Shown: in pieces, positions 22,561 to 34,904 of the stretch
Numbering within the stretch: position 1 is the first letter of the stretch
Layout of the letters: the number at the start of each line of letters is the position of its first letter
DNA from: Diadema setosum
Lineage: Eukaryota; Echinodermata; Echinoidea; Diadematoida; Diadematidae
DNA length: 64,000 bases
Direction: 5' to 3'
NCBI RefSeq assembly: GCF_964275005.1
Contig: NC_092696.1
Coordinates: forward strand, 25,488,972-25,552,971
Notes under the pieces: model-generated
What the model was told of the DNA's origin: nothing
Databases searched by the model: none
The model's input: only the letters and a program-made list of their open reading frames with translations
Made by a program: the position numbers and the translations under genes

Positions 22561-22849
22561 TCATACTTTTAGCGGATCATACAAATATCTATATTTCACA
22601 AAAATTATGATGCGCATTATTATAACGACATTTAGCTTTGAATTATTGACAATTTATTCATAGTTCATCTTGTATGTGTTTTCAACCGATAACATCAAAA
22701 CTATCCTCTGGATGTCAAATGCTCAAATAATTTTAATGATTTCATGTCAGTATACATGGGATCAAAAGATACACGTCATTTTGTTATCATTCTTATTTTT
22801 TAGGGCAGTTTTGCGGTGACTTGGACATGAAAACAATGCGCATTTACAT

Positions 22850-24681
22850 TCAGTCATCATAAGCGATGGTCATTTTCCACAGATCGAGGGCTTTATTACC
22901 TCCGAGTTCATCCCGTGTTATGGAATACAGCACGGAAGTCGGACTGCTCGAAGCGTAGTCTCTGGTAACCACCACACCATTACGTCGAAGCCAGTACGCA
23001 GTGCCGTTGAATATGCTCACATCCACAAGGTTTCTGTCGCCAATTGCAGTTTGTATGTCAACTCCGGGTACCTTCGTCCGCCTTGGGCTCCCTGGAGGCA
23101 GGCTAGTGTAGTATGCTGTGTCGGTTCCACCATAGTCACAATAGAGCAGTCGGCCAGCTGTGAGAAAATAGGAATATTGTTTCATAGGTGTTTACAGATA
23201 CATTGTCACAATGTTATTCGAGAATGAACGTGCCGAACATTCTGGAGACTTTCAGATATTTTCAGAAATGGTGTTTGCATTTATCAAAATTCATTGTGAA
23301 ATGTTGAGTTATTGTTTTCATATCAACTCCTAGTAACAATAACCTTTACAGTAGCATTCTATTGTTACCCTTGTTTCTTTAAGCAATTCATTGTACACTT
23401 TGATACTCACAACTTGTGTCAATGGACAAGCCGGTAATGTAGTAGTTGAGAGGTGAGCTCAGAGTAGTACAATCAGCTCCATTTTGAAGGTTTTTACACA
23501 TTATTCCGTCGTTACTCCATCTCGTCCAGTATACCTGCCTAGAGCACAGAAATGATGATAATAAAAGAAGACACAGGTTCTTCTACATGGTCTATATGTT
23601 TAACTGATGAATTGTATATTGTATCAAATTTACATTTGAACAGCTATTAGTTAAACTGAGTACAGAGTTCCATAATTTATAGTGATTGGGATGAGGAATG
23701 AGAATGTTTTCAAAATCTATAACAAGTTGCAATGAACAAGGATGATGACTTGGCAGCCTTAGCATAAGAATGCATGAGTTGGGGCTCAAGGAAGCAGAAC
23801 AAAAGAAGAAGGCATGCATGGACTCTTCACAGGTGAACTTGTTGAACAAGGCTATTGTAATGGAATTACACTGCTACATTTCTGAAATATGTGAGGCTCT
23901 GATGTCATCAACACAGTTCAGTGTATTAAGACTTTCAGTTTATTGGTTTCTCTGCTCAAAAACCACAATAAATTCCACGATCTATATATGGAGCTGTCGA
24001 TTTGTATACTACATGGTGTGAAATCATGAAAATCGTCTGCAATGCCCCTTTAAACAAAATATTCTCTCGGCTTTTTGCAGCTTCTGTGAAAAGCTTTAAG
24101 ACATTATGTTGTGAGATATTACATTTCGATGATGTATCGAATCACTATGGAAAGTCTGTCAGACGTGTGTTGTGACGGGCCACTTGTGATGTATATTACA
24201 CATTAATAATATATAATGAATTTATAACGGAACTAGACTAAGAGGATCTCACCGCTACATTAAATCCACTGCCTTCATTGTCTTTTTTTTTTGTTGTTGT
24301 TGATGTTGAACATCTCAAAATTTTGAAGAATATTCAGCATTAGTTTGGGAGATATTGGCCATGAGACAGAACATAGTGTTTCCTCATGAACGCATCACAT
24401 TTTGATTAAAATGAACTAGCACACCCTGCCAAGGAGAAGTGTTCACTTTCCTTCAAGTCGTGACAATCACAATGGTCTATCCATAATGTGTGAAGTATAA
24501 TGTAGTTCCTAGATAAAAATGTCAGTACTGCGTGTTATTATGTAATGTCAGATTTCTCCCCTTTGAATGCCTTAGTCCACAAACAGATATATCTACCCAA
24601 TTTCATTTGTCTTATGTTTGGTAAAAACAAAAAGAGAGAAAAACAAACAGCATATTGGTAATACTATTTTTTAGCAACAGC

Positions 24682-24725
<44 letters not shown>

Positions 24726-25448
24726 TACATAGGAGGCAAAAGAGCTCCACAAAATGTTGGTCTATGACACCATTCGTGACTCTTCAAATTTGTCAAACTT
24801 TAAAGGTGGTAGAAGGTATTGTTACCCGTTGTAAATTACAAAAGCACGGATGTTGCCGCTAGAGTCGAGTTCATTACATCCGTCTCATTCCCGTCTGGAT
24901 CGATTGACATCTGAGTGAGCTTGGTCCAGTACATCATGTAAAGCGTCTTTGGTGACTGCGTTATAGAGATAACTCTTACTGTGTCTAGAAGTGAAATAAA
25001 GTGATCAAGAAATAATATGTTAATATGATTATATTTTCATGATATAAAATCAATTGTTAACATGACCTTGTTTTAACTTACGTTATTAGTTTTCTGCAGA
25101 AAACATACTACAAATGAAATACTGTGATTGTTTTCCCATTGTTCAAGAGCACGATAAGTATGAACAGTGCATCCGAACATAAAATAGAAAATTACGTATA
25201 TAGCCGTCTGATAATAGAATGGAAAGGAATGTCAATTGAGACTATTCAAGATAGAGGGGAAATAGCGATTTTACTAATACATGTTATAATGTGTATGGAT
25301 TGGGATGCAAGACTGTCAGTAATAAAACAAATGGCTTGAAGAAAGGACATCCTGTGCATGGAAATCGCGGATCAATGTTTTTCGTTTATGTGACAAACAT
25401 AATATTTCTCTCCGTATGTATTCTGATTAAGGTGTGTTTGTGTATGTG

Positions 25449-25485
<37 letters not shown>

Positions 25486-28400
25486 ACGCGTATGTATGTA
25501 TACAATGTTTTGTTTTTGTTAATGTATATGTGAATTTTGTATCACTAAACGAAATTCGCATGAAGAATTAAAAAAAATGGTTTCGGGATAAATGAAGTAA
25601 CCAAAATATTACAACAGAAAAGATGTGCTAGGAGTTTGAAGGAAAGTTTGACAAAATGATTGCTAAAAGACGAAACTGTTTTACTGTTATGTGTGCAGCG
25701 AGCGTGACGGACGAATTTAAATTATAGATGACAAGAATGTGTGACAAATGAATAAATTGAATAGCTTCTTAAGAAAATGATCGACAAAAGCACGAATTTG
25801 AAACTAGGATTGGCATATTCCAAATTTCTTGCAACGGATCTGAACTACGAATCTCTTCAACTGAATGAAAAAAAAAAAAAGATTGAACATGAACGGGAAA
25901 ACCTATATGAAATGCACAAGGCGATGGGGCAGCCACACTATACATTATTCTGGCGTTGAGTTGCGTTGATAACAACACATATAATTATACATATACTGTA
26001 TGTATATAATCATTATATATATAAAAAGCGTCCATAGGGGGAATATACGTCTGAAAATGAGGTATCTTAAGGGGAATTCGTTCAAAGGGGAAATTTTTTA
26101 TTCCCCCTAAGGTTTTGACAATGTTGTTGTTGTTGTTTTTTTTTTTCAAAGCCTTATCATTGATCTGGGGCCTCAACACTACTCCACAGTAGGGCACAGA
26201 TGGCATAGTGTGTAGAGACTGATGACTGTACCATCAATACAGTTAAGGGGAGATCGGCAGGGATGCAAAATATGGGTGTATCATATTGGATGTGCATAGA
26301 AAGCGGGTCATTGTGGGAATTCAGGTATATTTGCTTTTTCTAATAAAGAGTTTTATTTTCTCCTTAACTTACAGAATTTATTGGTATAAGATGCATTCTG
26401 TGCCCTTGTCAGTCAAATTCTGCATTGAGCCTATATCAATGCATAATTTTTCAAAAAGGGCAATATTTCCATTTTTTCTGAATATTTTCATGCTTTTCGA
26501 TCAAAATTCCCCAAACTATCATTTATTCCGAATTTCCCCTTATGACTGGAAATTTCAATTTCAATTCAATTTCAATTTTTTATTTCCATTTCCATTGAAT
26601 AAACAAGAAAAAATCATATACAATACATTTATAGAACATATTTATAACACTTTCAGAGAAAACGTACAAGTGGTCACGAGTAACAACAGCAATTCCATTC
26701 TAAGGTAAATACATATACATAATACAAAGATTAGAATGGAAATGGAGGGTCCCACTAAAAAGCAAAGCTTGTAGGGTATGGGACCCTCGGAAATACTTAC
26801 ACAAAATCAAAGAAACCAATGTCAACTGACATGAAATTAACTTAGGAAGGAAAAAAGAAAGAAAGAAAAAAAAAAGGAAGAAAAAAGGAAAAAGAAGAAA
26901 AAAGGGGAAATGAGACTATGGTACAACACACGCCATCGTGGACACAAGCATACTGTACTTCATGATGTAAATGCAATGATAAAACCATAAAACGCTCCCT
27001 GGTTTGATATTGCGATTGATTGGGTGCATATACCGGTATGAATGCATAGGAACGGATGTAAAAAAGAGAAAGAGAATAGACTCACTGTTGTCTGTACAAT
27101 AAGAGAAAAATCTGTGGAAAACTTATGTTAAACAGATTATTTTCTTAAAAGATGATTTCTATGTGATATCTTAATACTTGTAAAAAAATGACTTGAGACA
27201 ATAAAACCGAACCTAATTTGGTTGTATATCATAAGATTTCAATAGAAATAATTTTAATTTATTCAATTCAAAGTTTGTGCTGTTACTATGTCGTTGGGAA
27301 GTGAGTTCCAATACTTGGGCCCCTCGTAGATGAAGGTTTGCTGAGCCAGCAAAGTCCTAAAAAACGGCAAATGAAATTCATTGGATTGCTTTGTAGGATA
27401 ATTATGAACGGATTGATTTTTTGAAAACATTGATTCAAATATATATGGAAGATTATTTTTATTGTAATTATACATAAATTGTCCTACATTAAACAAATAC
27501 AAATCTTTAATTTTAAATATTTTATTTTCAAAAAATAAAGGATCAGTATGAGACAAATATGCAGTGTGACATATAATACGCAGTGACTTCTTTTGTAGCA
27601 GAATTTATCCAAAAAAGTTTGATATGTATTTCCCCATACAAGAATACCGTAATTTAAATAAGGCAATATGAGGGATGAATATAATGTAAGCAGGGACGAC
27701 AAAGGAAGACAAAATTTAATCTTGTTGATTATACCAATATTTCGTGAAATAATCTTACATATACTATCAATATGAAATTTCCATGAAAGCTTATTATCAA
27801 CTGTTATTCCCAGAAATTTGACATAAGAAACATTTTCCAGTGGTGTGCCATCAAAAATAATATCAGCAGGTAGTGCCTCAATGGAGTTGCTCAAAAGCAT
27901 ATATTTTGTTTTTTGAAGATTAAGAGATAATTTGTTAGCTTTTATCCATTGAACAACTTTTTCTAGTTCAAAATTTAATGTTTTTACTAGGGTAAAAGGA
28001 TTATTATGCGAAAAAAATAAATTTGACCGAATCACCCGCAAAGAGAATGAAAGAAAGAGTATCTGATGATCTACAGAAATCAATTATATAAATAAGAAAC
28101 AGAAGCGGACCTAATAAACCTCCCTGTGGGAGGTTTTATATATACATATGATATCTGTTGCTGAGATTAGATGGCTCCCATCCTTTCTTTTTTTTTTGGG
28201 GGGGGGGGGTGGGGGTTATCTATTAGCAAGATATCTAAGGGAGGATATTAATAGTATGCAAAGAGCATATCGAAATTTCACTTTATCTAATTTTACGTCA
28301 GTCCTATTACAAAGTGTCGTTACTGTAAGTTTACAATTATTGTTGCTTACTCTGTTCACTATACATTGTTTTGTTTACATGATTTCTGTCACTAAAGAAA

Positions 28401-30147
28401 GCGAGATGTATATAACGTTTTTCTTATTGTCGAAAAAAATTTGAACAATTTGAAAATAATGAAAATGAATACTGTTGGTACGATGCCTGTGTTCTTCGTG
28501 TTTTGTGTAGTCACCTTGTCTGTTATCTCGGTACCAATATTTGTTATTGGCAACATACTGGTTCATCTATTATGATGGAATTGTTGATGTAGTGAAACGT
28601 CAGAATGGTTCATTGAATTAACCCTATAAAGCCCGGGGGTTAGTTTGCAGGCACAAACCCTTGTTGGTCGTATAGGAGTCTGCATGCGCCAAGACTAATA
28701 CACGCACCACTACACTGCAGCCTCTCCCAGGAGAAGCTTCAACACAGGGCCTATGGGACAGTGCCAAAGTGGTGCATGTAGTAGTCTTGGCGCAGACTCC
28801 TTTACGACCAACAAGGGTTTGTGCCTGCAAACTACCCGGGGGTGGCGGCAGTCCTACACCCATAACCCAAGTTTTACCAAGTCTGGTGACTTCCCCTTTT
28901 TCCAATTTCAAGCAATATAATGATGGATGAAACGGGATCTTCTTGCCTGTAATTTGCTAAAGGACCGAAATGTGAAATAGTTATGGTTGTGAATGGCATT
29001 TTTTGATTTGTTTTATATCTCATATGACATAGGCATTAAACAATAGTTTTTCCGAAACCACCTTTTATATTTTGTGTCATTTTGAATCTTTCAAACAAGT
29101 TTTGCCTGTAGTATCATTTGTTTATCATATCAATCTGCAAACTCAAAATTCCACTATCCAAATATGAAATGTGATACCCACGAATTTCCCTACCCCAAAC
29201 AATACATAATAGGTCTGATATATTTCTTTACAATAAATAACGCCCCAATGTGTTGACCTTGAGAAATCTCAATTACAACAAATAGTTCAGCTTGACTTGG
29301 TTTTCTTTTGTGGCAAATAAAAAAAAAATGATTGGAATGAAAATAAAGGCATTTCAAACAGAAATTGTACAGACGATTTTAGCATATTTCCTACGTATTT
29401 TTTTTTTTTTTTTTTTGTTGGTAGATAGCATCTTCTATATTGACCTTGAGAACTGAAAATTTTTCGTCATGTTGAATTTGAGTTAATGAAGAGCACAAAT
29501 CTTTTTTCATTCTATCTGTAAGAACGAGCCCATACAACATCAGCAGAAAACAAGATGTTGTTGCATAATAATCATTTAGAGGACTTATTAAATGCCAGAT
29601 ATGGATTCCTTTTATGTCACTAAAAGTGATATGAATTCGAAGATTAGTATTAGGGTATGTAATAATGTTAATCATTTATCACGTTTAACGCAGTCATTCA
29701 CAACAAAACCATTTCAAGTAGATGTTGATGCTGGACATTTGCGACTTTATCTCATAAATCTACCATGGAAAGATGTATTGCATGTCATGTGTCTGTATTA
29801 TAATCACAGTACAGCGGGAATTTTCTATTTTTTTAAAACCCATCCGTCATTGTCCGTACGTGTGTGGATGTTTGTGTTACATGTATTTGAGCATAATCAA
29901 CGGTTCAATATTCGGCTAGCAGGTGTGTGAGCACCTTTGTTGGGAACTTGTTCTGAAGCTTTGTCAAGAAGAGAGGTGCGCCAAACGCCAGAGTAGCTGG
30001 ACCAATAAAGCTTCCTGTCTCTTGTGTCATACGCTACGTCGAGCGGGTATTCCGTCAGATTGATAAACACGGTGAATTCAAGTGTTTCAAGGTCAGCCAC
30101 TAGAATCCGTTGGTTGTTGCTGTCGACGGCAAATATCCTCGGGTGGG
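22850..30147 (-). CDS. YWTD beta-propeller (LDL-receptor-related-like) protein, 5' end not found, one exon out of frame
   Basis: Minus-strand exons: 29935-30147, 24826-24984, 23414-23538 and 22850-23157 (stop TGA at 22850-22852), all with AG acceptors and GT donors. Exons encode propeller blades: DVAYDTRDRKLYWSSYSGVW; LYMMYWTKLTQMSIDPDG; QVYWTRWSNDGIMCKNLQNG; GLSIDTTGRLLYCDYGG; and VSIFNGTAYWLRRNGVVVTR. YW(T/S) blades of this kind form the six-bladed propeller of LDL receptor and LRP proteins, usually extracellular ligand-binding domains. Phases join cleanly except at exon 24826-24984: it enters in one frame (ending in TAA) but must leave in another (NELDSSGNIRAFVIYNG) to join the next exon. 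A one-base loss near 24868-24877 would explain this, whether real inactivation or assembly error. Signal peptide and first blades were not found between 30148 and 35861. Confidence 0.8.
24681..24724. repeat. (GT)n(GA)n microsatellite
   Basis: About 9 GT units run directly into about 13 GA units, in an intron of the YWTD gene. Confidence 0.9.
25431..25486. repeat. (GT)n microsatellite
   Basis: About 25 GT units with a few variants, in an intron of the YWTD gene. Confidence 0.9.
26545..28135 (-). mobile_element. LINE copy, 5'-truncated, antisense in an intron of the YWTD gene
   Basis: Read on the minus strand it opens in the reverse transcriptase with LPQGGLLGPLLFLIYIID (near 28130-28080). 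It continues with [57 protein letters not shown] and [18 protein letters not shown], then a C-terminal block with FRTLLAQQTFIYEGPKYWNS. Frames break several times. A 3' UTR with the conserved hairpin (26745-26788) follows, then a tail of AATTGAAATTG type (26547-26580). It is the same family as 56410-61660 (shared KIISRNIG and [11 protein letters not shown]). Jockey/CR1-type LINE. Confidence 0.85.
28632..28841. repeat. Long hairpin (about 73-bp arms), fold-back MITE
   Basis: The left arm (28632-28711) and right arm (about 28769-28841) are near-exact reverse complements: CAGGCACAAACCCTTGTTGG at left, CCAACAAGGGTTTGTGCCTG at right. They differ by a few bases and a 3-base indel. The loop of about 57 bases contains ACACAGGGCCTATGG, which also occurs beside the tRNA-like segment at 4329-4343. 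No coding sequence. Confidence 0.85.
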
Positions 30148-30514
30148 CTATTTGGGACAATAAAGTCAATTGACACCGACATTAATGTATGTTATATAGA
30201 ATAGCACAGATAAATGACACCTATCATTTCCTTGATCCATCCTTATTCTTTTTAAGACAATTCGTGTACGAGTGATCGCATGCATTTGCTTATAGTGAAC
30301 TCTTGTACATATACCAGGTGTGTGTGGACAACAGGACGATTTGTTGATTGAGTCGTGAAACTTTTTTTTTTCTGACGCGCGCTAATTCATCATCAAAAAA
30401 AGAAAAAAAAACTCTGAAAGACCACCGACTTCTAGTCAGACAGATATGGAATCAGCAGCATTTGTTTGGTTGTTTTTGCTTAGGTCAATTATAAAGTGTC
30501 AACGAATCCATGAT

Positions 30515-30591
30515 TAAAGGGGGTCTCTCGGGGTCTCGGTTGCGTATAGAAAAGTAGATTCCACGACTGTTCGGTAGATCTTGCCTTTGAC
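30515..30591 (-). mobile_element. Short LINE fragment
   Basis: The minus strand translates to KGKIYRTVVESTFLYATET, a clear match in style to the KGK.YRT.VRP..LYG.ETW motif that ends the reverse-transcriptase region of RTE-type and related LINEs. Only about 25 codons remain. Confidence 0.55.
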
Positions 30592-30650
30592 CCTGGATGA
30601 CACATGGTGTTGTTTTGCAGTCTCTGATGTAGTCGGTCAAAAAAAAAATA

Positions 30651-31241
30651 CTCGGATCACCTAAAAAGAACCCTTTAGAGAATTAGAGAATTAGACATTA
30701 GAGAAATCTTAGGTTTCATTTTGACTACTGATTTTTTTTTTATTTTTTATTGTGTTTAATTTGTTATTCGTTGTTATTGTGACATGGAAGATCATATACA
30801 CATGAATGACGGCTTGTTCCTTTTTTTGTTGTTGCAATTTTACTTTTGTCATGTTTGTGCCTTGGAAAAGAAAAAGAAAGGTATTCACTCATGCTTGAAG
30901 TTTCCCTTTTTATTGACTTATACAGTAATGAATAGCCAATGAAATTACATTTCATATATTATATCATGCATTAACATTAAGCCACTAAGATATAAACTTG
31001 AAAAAGTGCTTACTTTTTCTGTTTTTATTTTTCTGAGTGTTAATGTCACGGATTAAGGTATTAATACATTGTGACACATTACTAACTACATCATTTTGCC
31101 TCATATGATTGAATTCTCAATGTTTATGTTCGTCAATGAGATTAGTGAAAACCAACCAAAAAAAAAAAAAAAAAAAAAACCACCAGGAATTATAATGGAA
31201 TTATCACATGATCAAATTAACACGGGGTTGGGTGATCCGAG
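30651..31241. repeat. Pair of CTCGGATCACC/GGTGATCCGAG motifs
   Basis: CTCGGATCACC at 30651-30661, preceded by an A-run as at the 3' ends of copies A and B, and GGTGATCCGAG at 31231-31241. They face outward relative to each other, so this may be two end fragments of the element family at 686-5091 and not one whole element. Confidence 0.3.
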
Positions 31242-31342
31242 ACGGAGAACAGTTTGAGGTTCCAACCAGGACCAAAGTTGGAATTCCAGCAATCATGAGA
31301 GGGATGGCCCGCTACTCCAGGAAGGCATCGTCAACAGCTTAG
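31208..31342 (+). CDS. Short open frame of unknown origin (44 aa)
   Basis: ATG at 31208 to TAG at 31340-31342 gives a 44-aa open frame with balanced composition (TRGWVIRDGEQFEVPTRTKV, then GIPAIMRGMARYSRK). The GC content is higher than its surroundings. No family is recognised and no splice partner is seen. It may be a remnant of a transposon protein or of a retrocopied exon; chance is also possible. Confidence 0.2.
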   Translation: MIKLTRGWVIRDGEQFEVPTRTKVGIPAIMRGMARYSRKASSTA

Positions 31343-31766
31343 GGCAACCCAGCAAAGGGAGCCAAGGGCAGCAGAGATGCCAAGCACGGGAGTATGTTCA
31401 TGTATTGGTAACCTATTAATGCTTTACAGATATGATTACTTGTAATAATCACAATACTTTTTGAAAGCAGCTCAATAAAGTCATTATTATATTAAACAAT
31501 GGTGTCGTATGACCATGATGTCATCGACTTTTTTTTTCTTTGTGTTCGAGGCTCTTGGTTACGAAAGTTGAATTCCCGATGAACGCGAAAACGAATGACG
31601 GTCTGTTTATATGCATTTGGAGGTAGTCAGCCATTATCTATAGTTGGAGAGGGGACTTCGCTGGTCCCTCAAACACATGCATTTTGTGCAAGATACAGGA
31701 CTGAAATCAAATTGATCGAAGGTTTGCCTTCATTCACGAAATCACCAACAGATTATTTTTGCTGCT

Positions 31767-33752
31767 CAGTGGCGTATCTAGGGAAAACGGCGCCCGGGGC
31801 AAGCACGAAAATTGCGCCCCTAATTTCTGAAAAAGTGTTCAACCCCATCCCCATCCCGGTAGGGACTTTAAACAAAAGTCCACAAGATGCTTTTTCAAGC
31901 ACTTAAAAGGGATCTTTTGAGGGTGATTTAAATGTAATGAATTTTGATAGATTTTGACGAGCGAGCGTAGCGAGCGAGCCGAAAATTTTTGTATTTCAGC
32001 TTACAAAACATGGAATTCTTGTCTTTTTTTGCTTACCAAATCTTACAATTCTAATCAAGATATAGTGACAGCCTTATAGAATTTATCGATTTACACCAAA
32101 AAACTGAGGACTTTAAAAAATACTCTAAATCAGTGCGCGCGAGTGAGCTGAAATTTGTAAATGTCGTCATCATCACGTATTGTTCTTATCTTTTTTTTTT
32201 TTGTATAAATTTTGGCGAGCGAGCGCAGCAAGCGAGCCGAAATTTTTTTGTATTTCAGCTTACAAGTCATGAAACTCTTGTCATTTTTTGCTTATTAAAT
32301 CTTACAATTCTAATCAAGATATAGTGACGGCCTTGTAGATATCGATATACACCAAACAAACTGAGGACTTTAAATACTCTAAATTAGTGCGCGCGAGTGA
32401 GCTGAAATTTGTAAATGTCATCATCATCACGTATTGTTCTTATCTTTTTTTTTGTATAAATTTTGGCGAGCGAGCGCAGCGAGCGAGCCGAAAATTTTGT
32501 ATTTCAGCTTACAAAACATGGAATTCTTGTCATTTTTTGCTTATTAAATCTCACAATTACAGTGACAACCTTATAGATAACGATTTATACCAACAAACTG
32601 AGGACTTGAAAAAATACTCTAAATTACTACGAGCGAGTGAGCCGAAATTTGTATATTTCTGCGTCATCATTACGTTTTTTTTTCTTATCTTTTTTGATTT
32701 TTTTTGCGCCCCCCTCCCCCGTATGTTGGAAACCGTTGGCGTCCTCTTTTGATCCAATCGATGATCGCTTCAGAACGAATGAAATTACAGTCGCTGCTCC
32801 GTGTAACATTTTTCCTGCTAAATATAAAATGACATGAGTGAACACAATAGACATTATCATTTTGTCCGCGTCATCGTCACGTTTTGTTCTTATCTTCCTC
32901 TCTTTTTATACAAATTTTGGCGAGCGAGCGCAGCGAGCGAGCCGAAAATTTTCGTATTTCAGCTTACAAATCATGAAACTCTTGTCATTTTTTGCTTATT
33001 AAATCTTACAATTCTAATCAAGATATAGTGACGGCCTTGTAGATAACGATTTATACCAACAAACTGAGGACTTGAAAAATACTCTAAATTAGTACGAGCG
33101 AGTGAGCCGAAATTTGTATATTTCCGCGTTATCATTACGTTTTGTTCTTATCTTGTTTGATTTGTTGTTGTTTTTTTGCGCCCCCCCCCCCCCTGTTCGA
33201 ACCCGTTGACGCCCTCTTTTGATCCAATTGGCGATCGCTTCAGAACGAATGAAATTGCAGCCGCTGCTCCGTGAAACATTTTGCCTGCTAAATATAAAAT
33301 GACATGTGTGAACACAATAGACACTGTCATTTTTTCATCATCACGTTTTGTTCTTACCTTCTTTTTATATAAATTTTGGCGAGCGAGCGCAGCGAGCGAG
33401 CCGAAAATTTTTGTATTTCAGCTCACCGAACATGGAATTTTTGTGTGAACACAATAAACATTGTCATTTTGTCCGCGTCATCATGTTTTGTTTTTAATCT
33501 TGTTTGATTTGGTTTTCTGCCCCCCCCCCCCCCACCATTCTCCCTCCCCCTTCCGGGCGAGTTTTTTTTTTCTTCTTCTTCTTCTTCTTTTTCTTCTTCT
33601 TTTCTTTTTTTCTTCTTCTTCTTCGTTTTTTGTCTTTTTTTTTCTTCTTCTTCTTCATTTTTTTTCGTTTTTTTTTTTTTTTTGCGCCCCGAAGGAGTGG
33701 CGCCCGGGGGACGTGCCCCCCTTGCCCCCCCCCCCCCCTAGATACGCCACTG
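31767..33752. mobile_element. hAT-type non-autonomous element, copy 1 (1986 bp)
   Basis: The ends are CAGTGGCGTATCTAGGG and its exact inverse CCCTAGATACGCCACTG. Inside, a block carrying GCGAGCGAGCGCAGCGAGCG followed by GTATTTCAGCTTACAAA recurs five times (near 31958, 32213, 32466, 32921, 33380). Pyrimidine-rich TTC and C-runs fill the last 250 bases. The 8-base flanks differ (TTGCTGCT, CGTGTGTG), so no target-site duplication remains. No transposase. The open frames in it are repeats or low complexity. Confidence 0.8.
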
Positions 33753-34382
33753 CGTGTGTGACTATATCCTACTCAAAATGTCTACACTATTCCTGCACAT
33801 GCCTTAACGCGGCCAGACACATTTTTCTAAAGATACTGTTTATTTGAAATCCATTCAATATCAAGCTCTTTTTCACAATGATATTGATTCGAACAAGAAA
33901 AAGCAGCTGTTCTTCTCATCTGCGCTGCTGAATCACACAGTCAAGCGCTAATGCATATACACACACAGGGATTCACATTATACGCATGATACACGCATTA
34001 TGTTTTGATCATAAATATAATGAGAGAAATATCAGAAAGTAAATGGAGAGTTTTATTGCAAAATGAGCCAAGTTCCATTTCTAAACATTTCAAAATAGGT
34101 CCATCATCAGTAGGCCTAATACCTCATTAGTGACATAACAGGGAATATTCTGGAATTTATGATAAAAAAATATCCTGTATTTTCATATTATTTTCTTTGT
34201 TTTCTGACAGCTTTAATCACACATATTTCAATTAAACAAGAATATATTTAGCTCATTTTTGCGAAAATACTAACAAGACTATTAAACTACTAAACGCATA
34301 TATCGTTATATGGTGACTGTAGGCATGCGCTTGTTTACATGTATTGCAGATATGAGCAGAGGATTATAAAAAAAAAACTACA

Positions 34383-34418
34383 ACAAAAACAAACAAACAA
34401 ACAAACAAACAAACAAAT
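34383..34418. repeat. (CAAA)n microsatellite
   Basis: Tandem CAAA/AAAC units with slight variation at the start. Confidence 0.9.
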
Positions 34419-34540
34419 CAGAAATGATAGAAGAAGACGAAGAGAAGAAAACATGCACAGATGAACGCCTTATTCTAGGGATACAAAGACAATCACTCTG
34501 ACATCTGCGTCATTTTTGGTGAGCAAGTGAGTGGAAACAC

Positions 34541-34680
34541 GCCAACAGGTGAATCAAATGGATCGTGTTTGTTGTGCGGCTATCCGCGCAACATTGATTA
34601 GATCATTTATCATAATGATGATATTTAAGTTTTGAAAAAGCATCCAGTAACTCACTCTCCATTATATGATCTGTTATGCT
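34541..34680 (+). repeat. Dispersed repeat shared with 19373-19510
   Basis: GGTGAATCAAATGGATCGTG, the small palindrome GTGCGGCTATCCGCGC, TTATCATAATGAT and CACTCTC occur in the same order as at 19373-19510. Both copies are followed within about 200 bases by a (TA)n tract (here 34858-34902). Confidence 0.65.
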
Positions 34681-34857
34681 CAAAACATCTATTTCATTTC
34701 GTATAAACAGACAATAAAGCTGAAGAAGACCGAAGGTCGAAAGCTTCCACCAGCCGGCATCCTGCAACATCTTCTGTTATCCATTGTCTCGATTATAATT
34801 CTTCCTAAGATGTCAGAGGCGTACGGTACGAGTATCAGCATTATCCCGCTATATATG

Positions 34858-34902
<45 letters not shown>
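34858..34902. repeat. (TA)n microsatellite
   Basis: About 20 TA units with a few TG interruptions at the ends. Confidence 0.9.

Positions 34903-34904
<2 letters not shown>

Noticed and set aside
33461-33847. 128-aa frame rich in F, L, P
   Set aside because: Lies in the pyrimidine-rich end of the hAT-type element; composition only.
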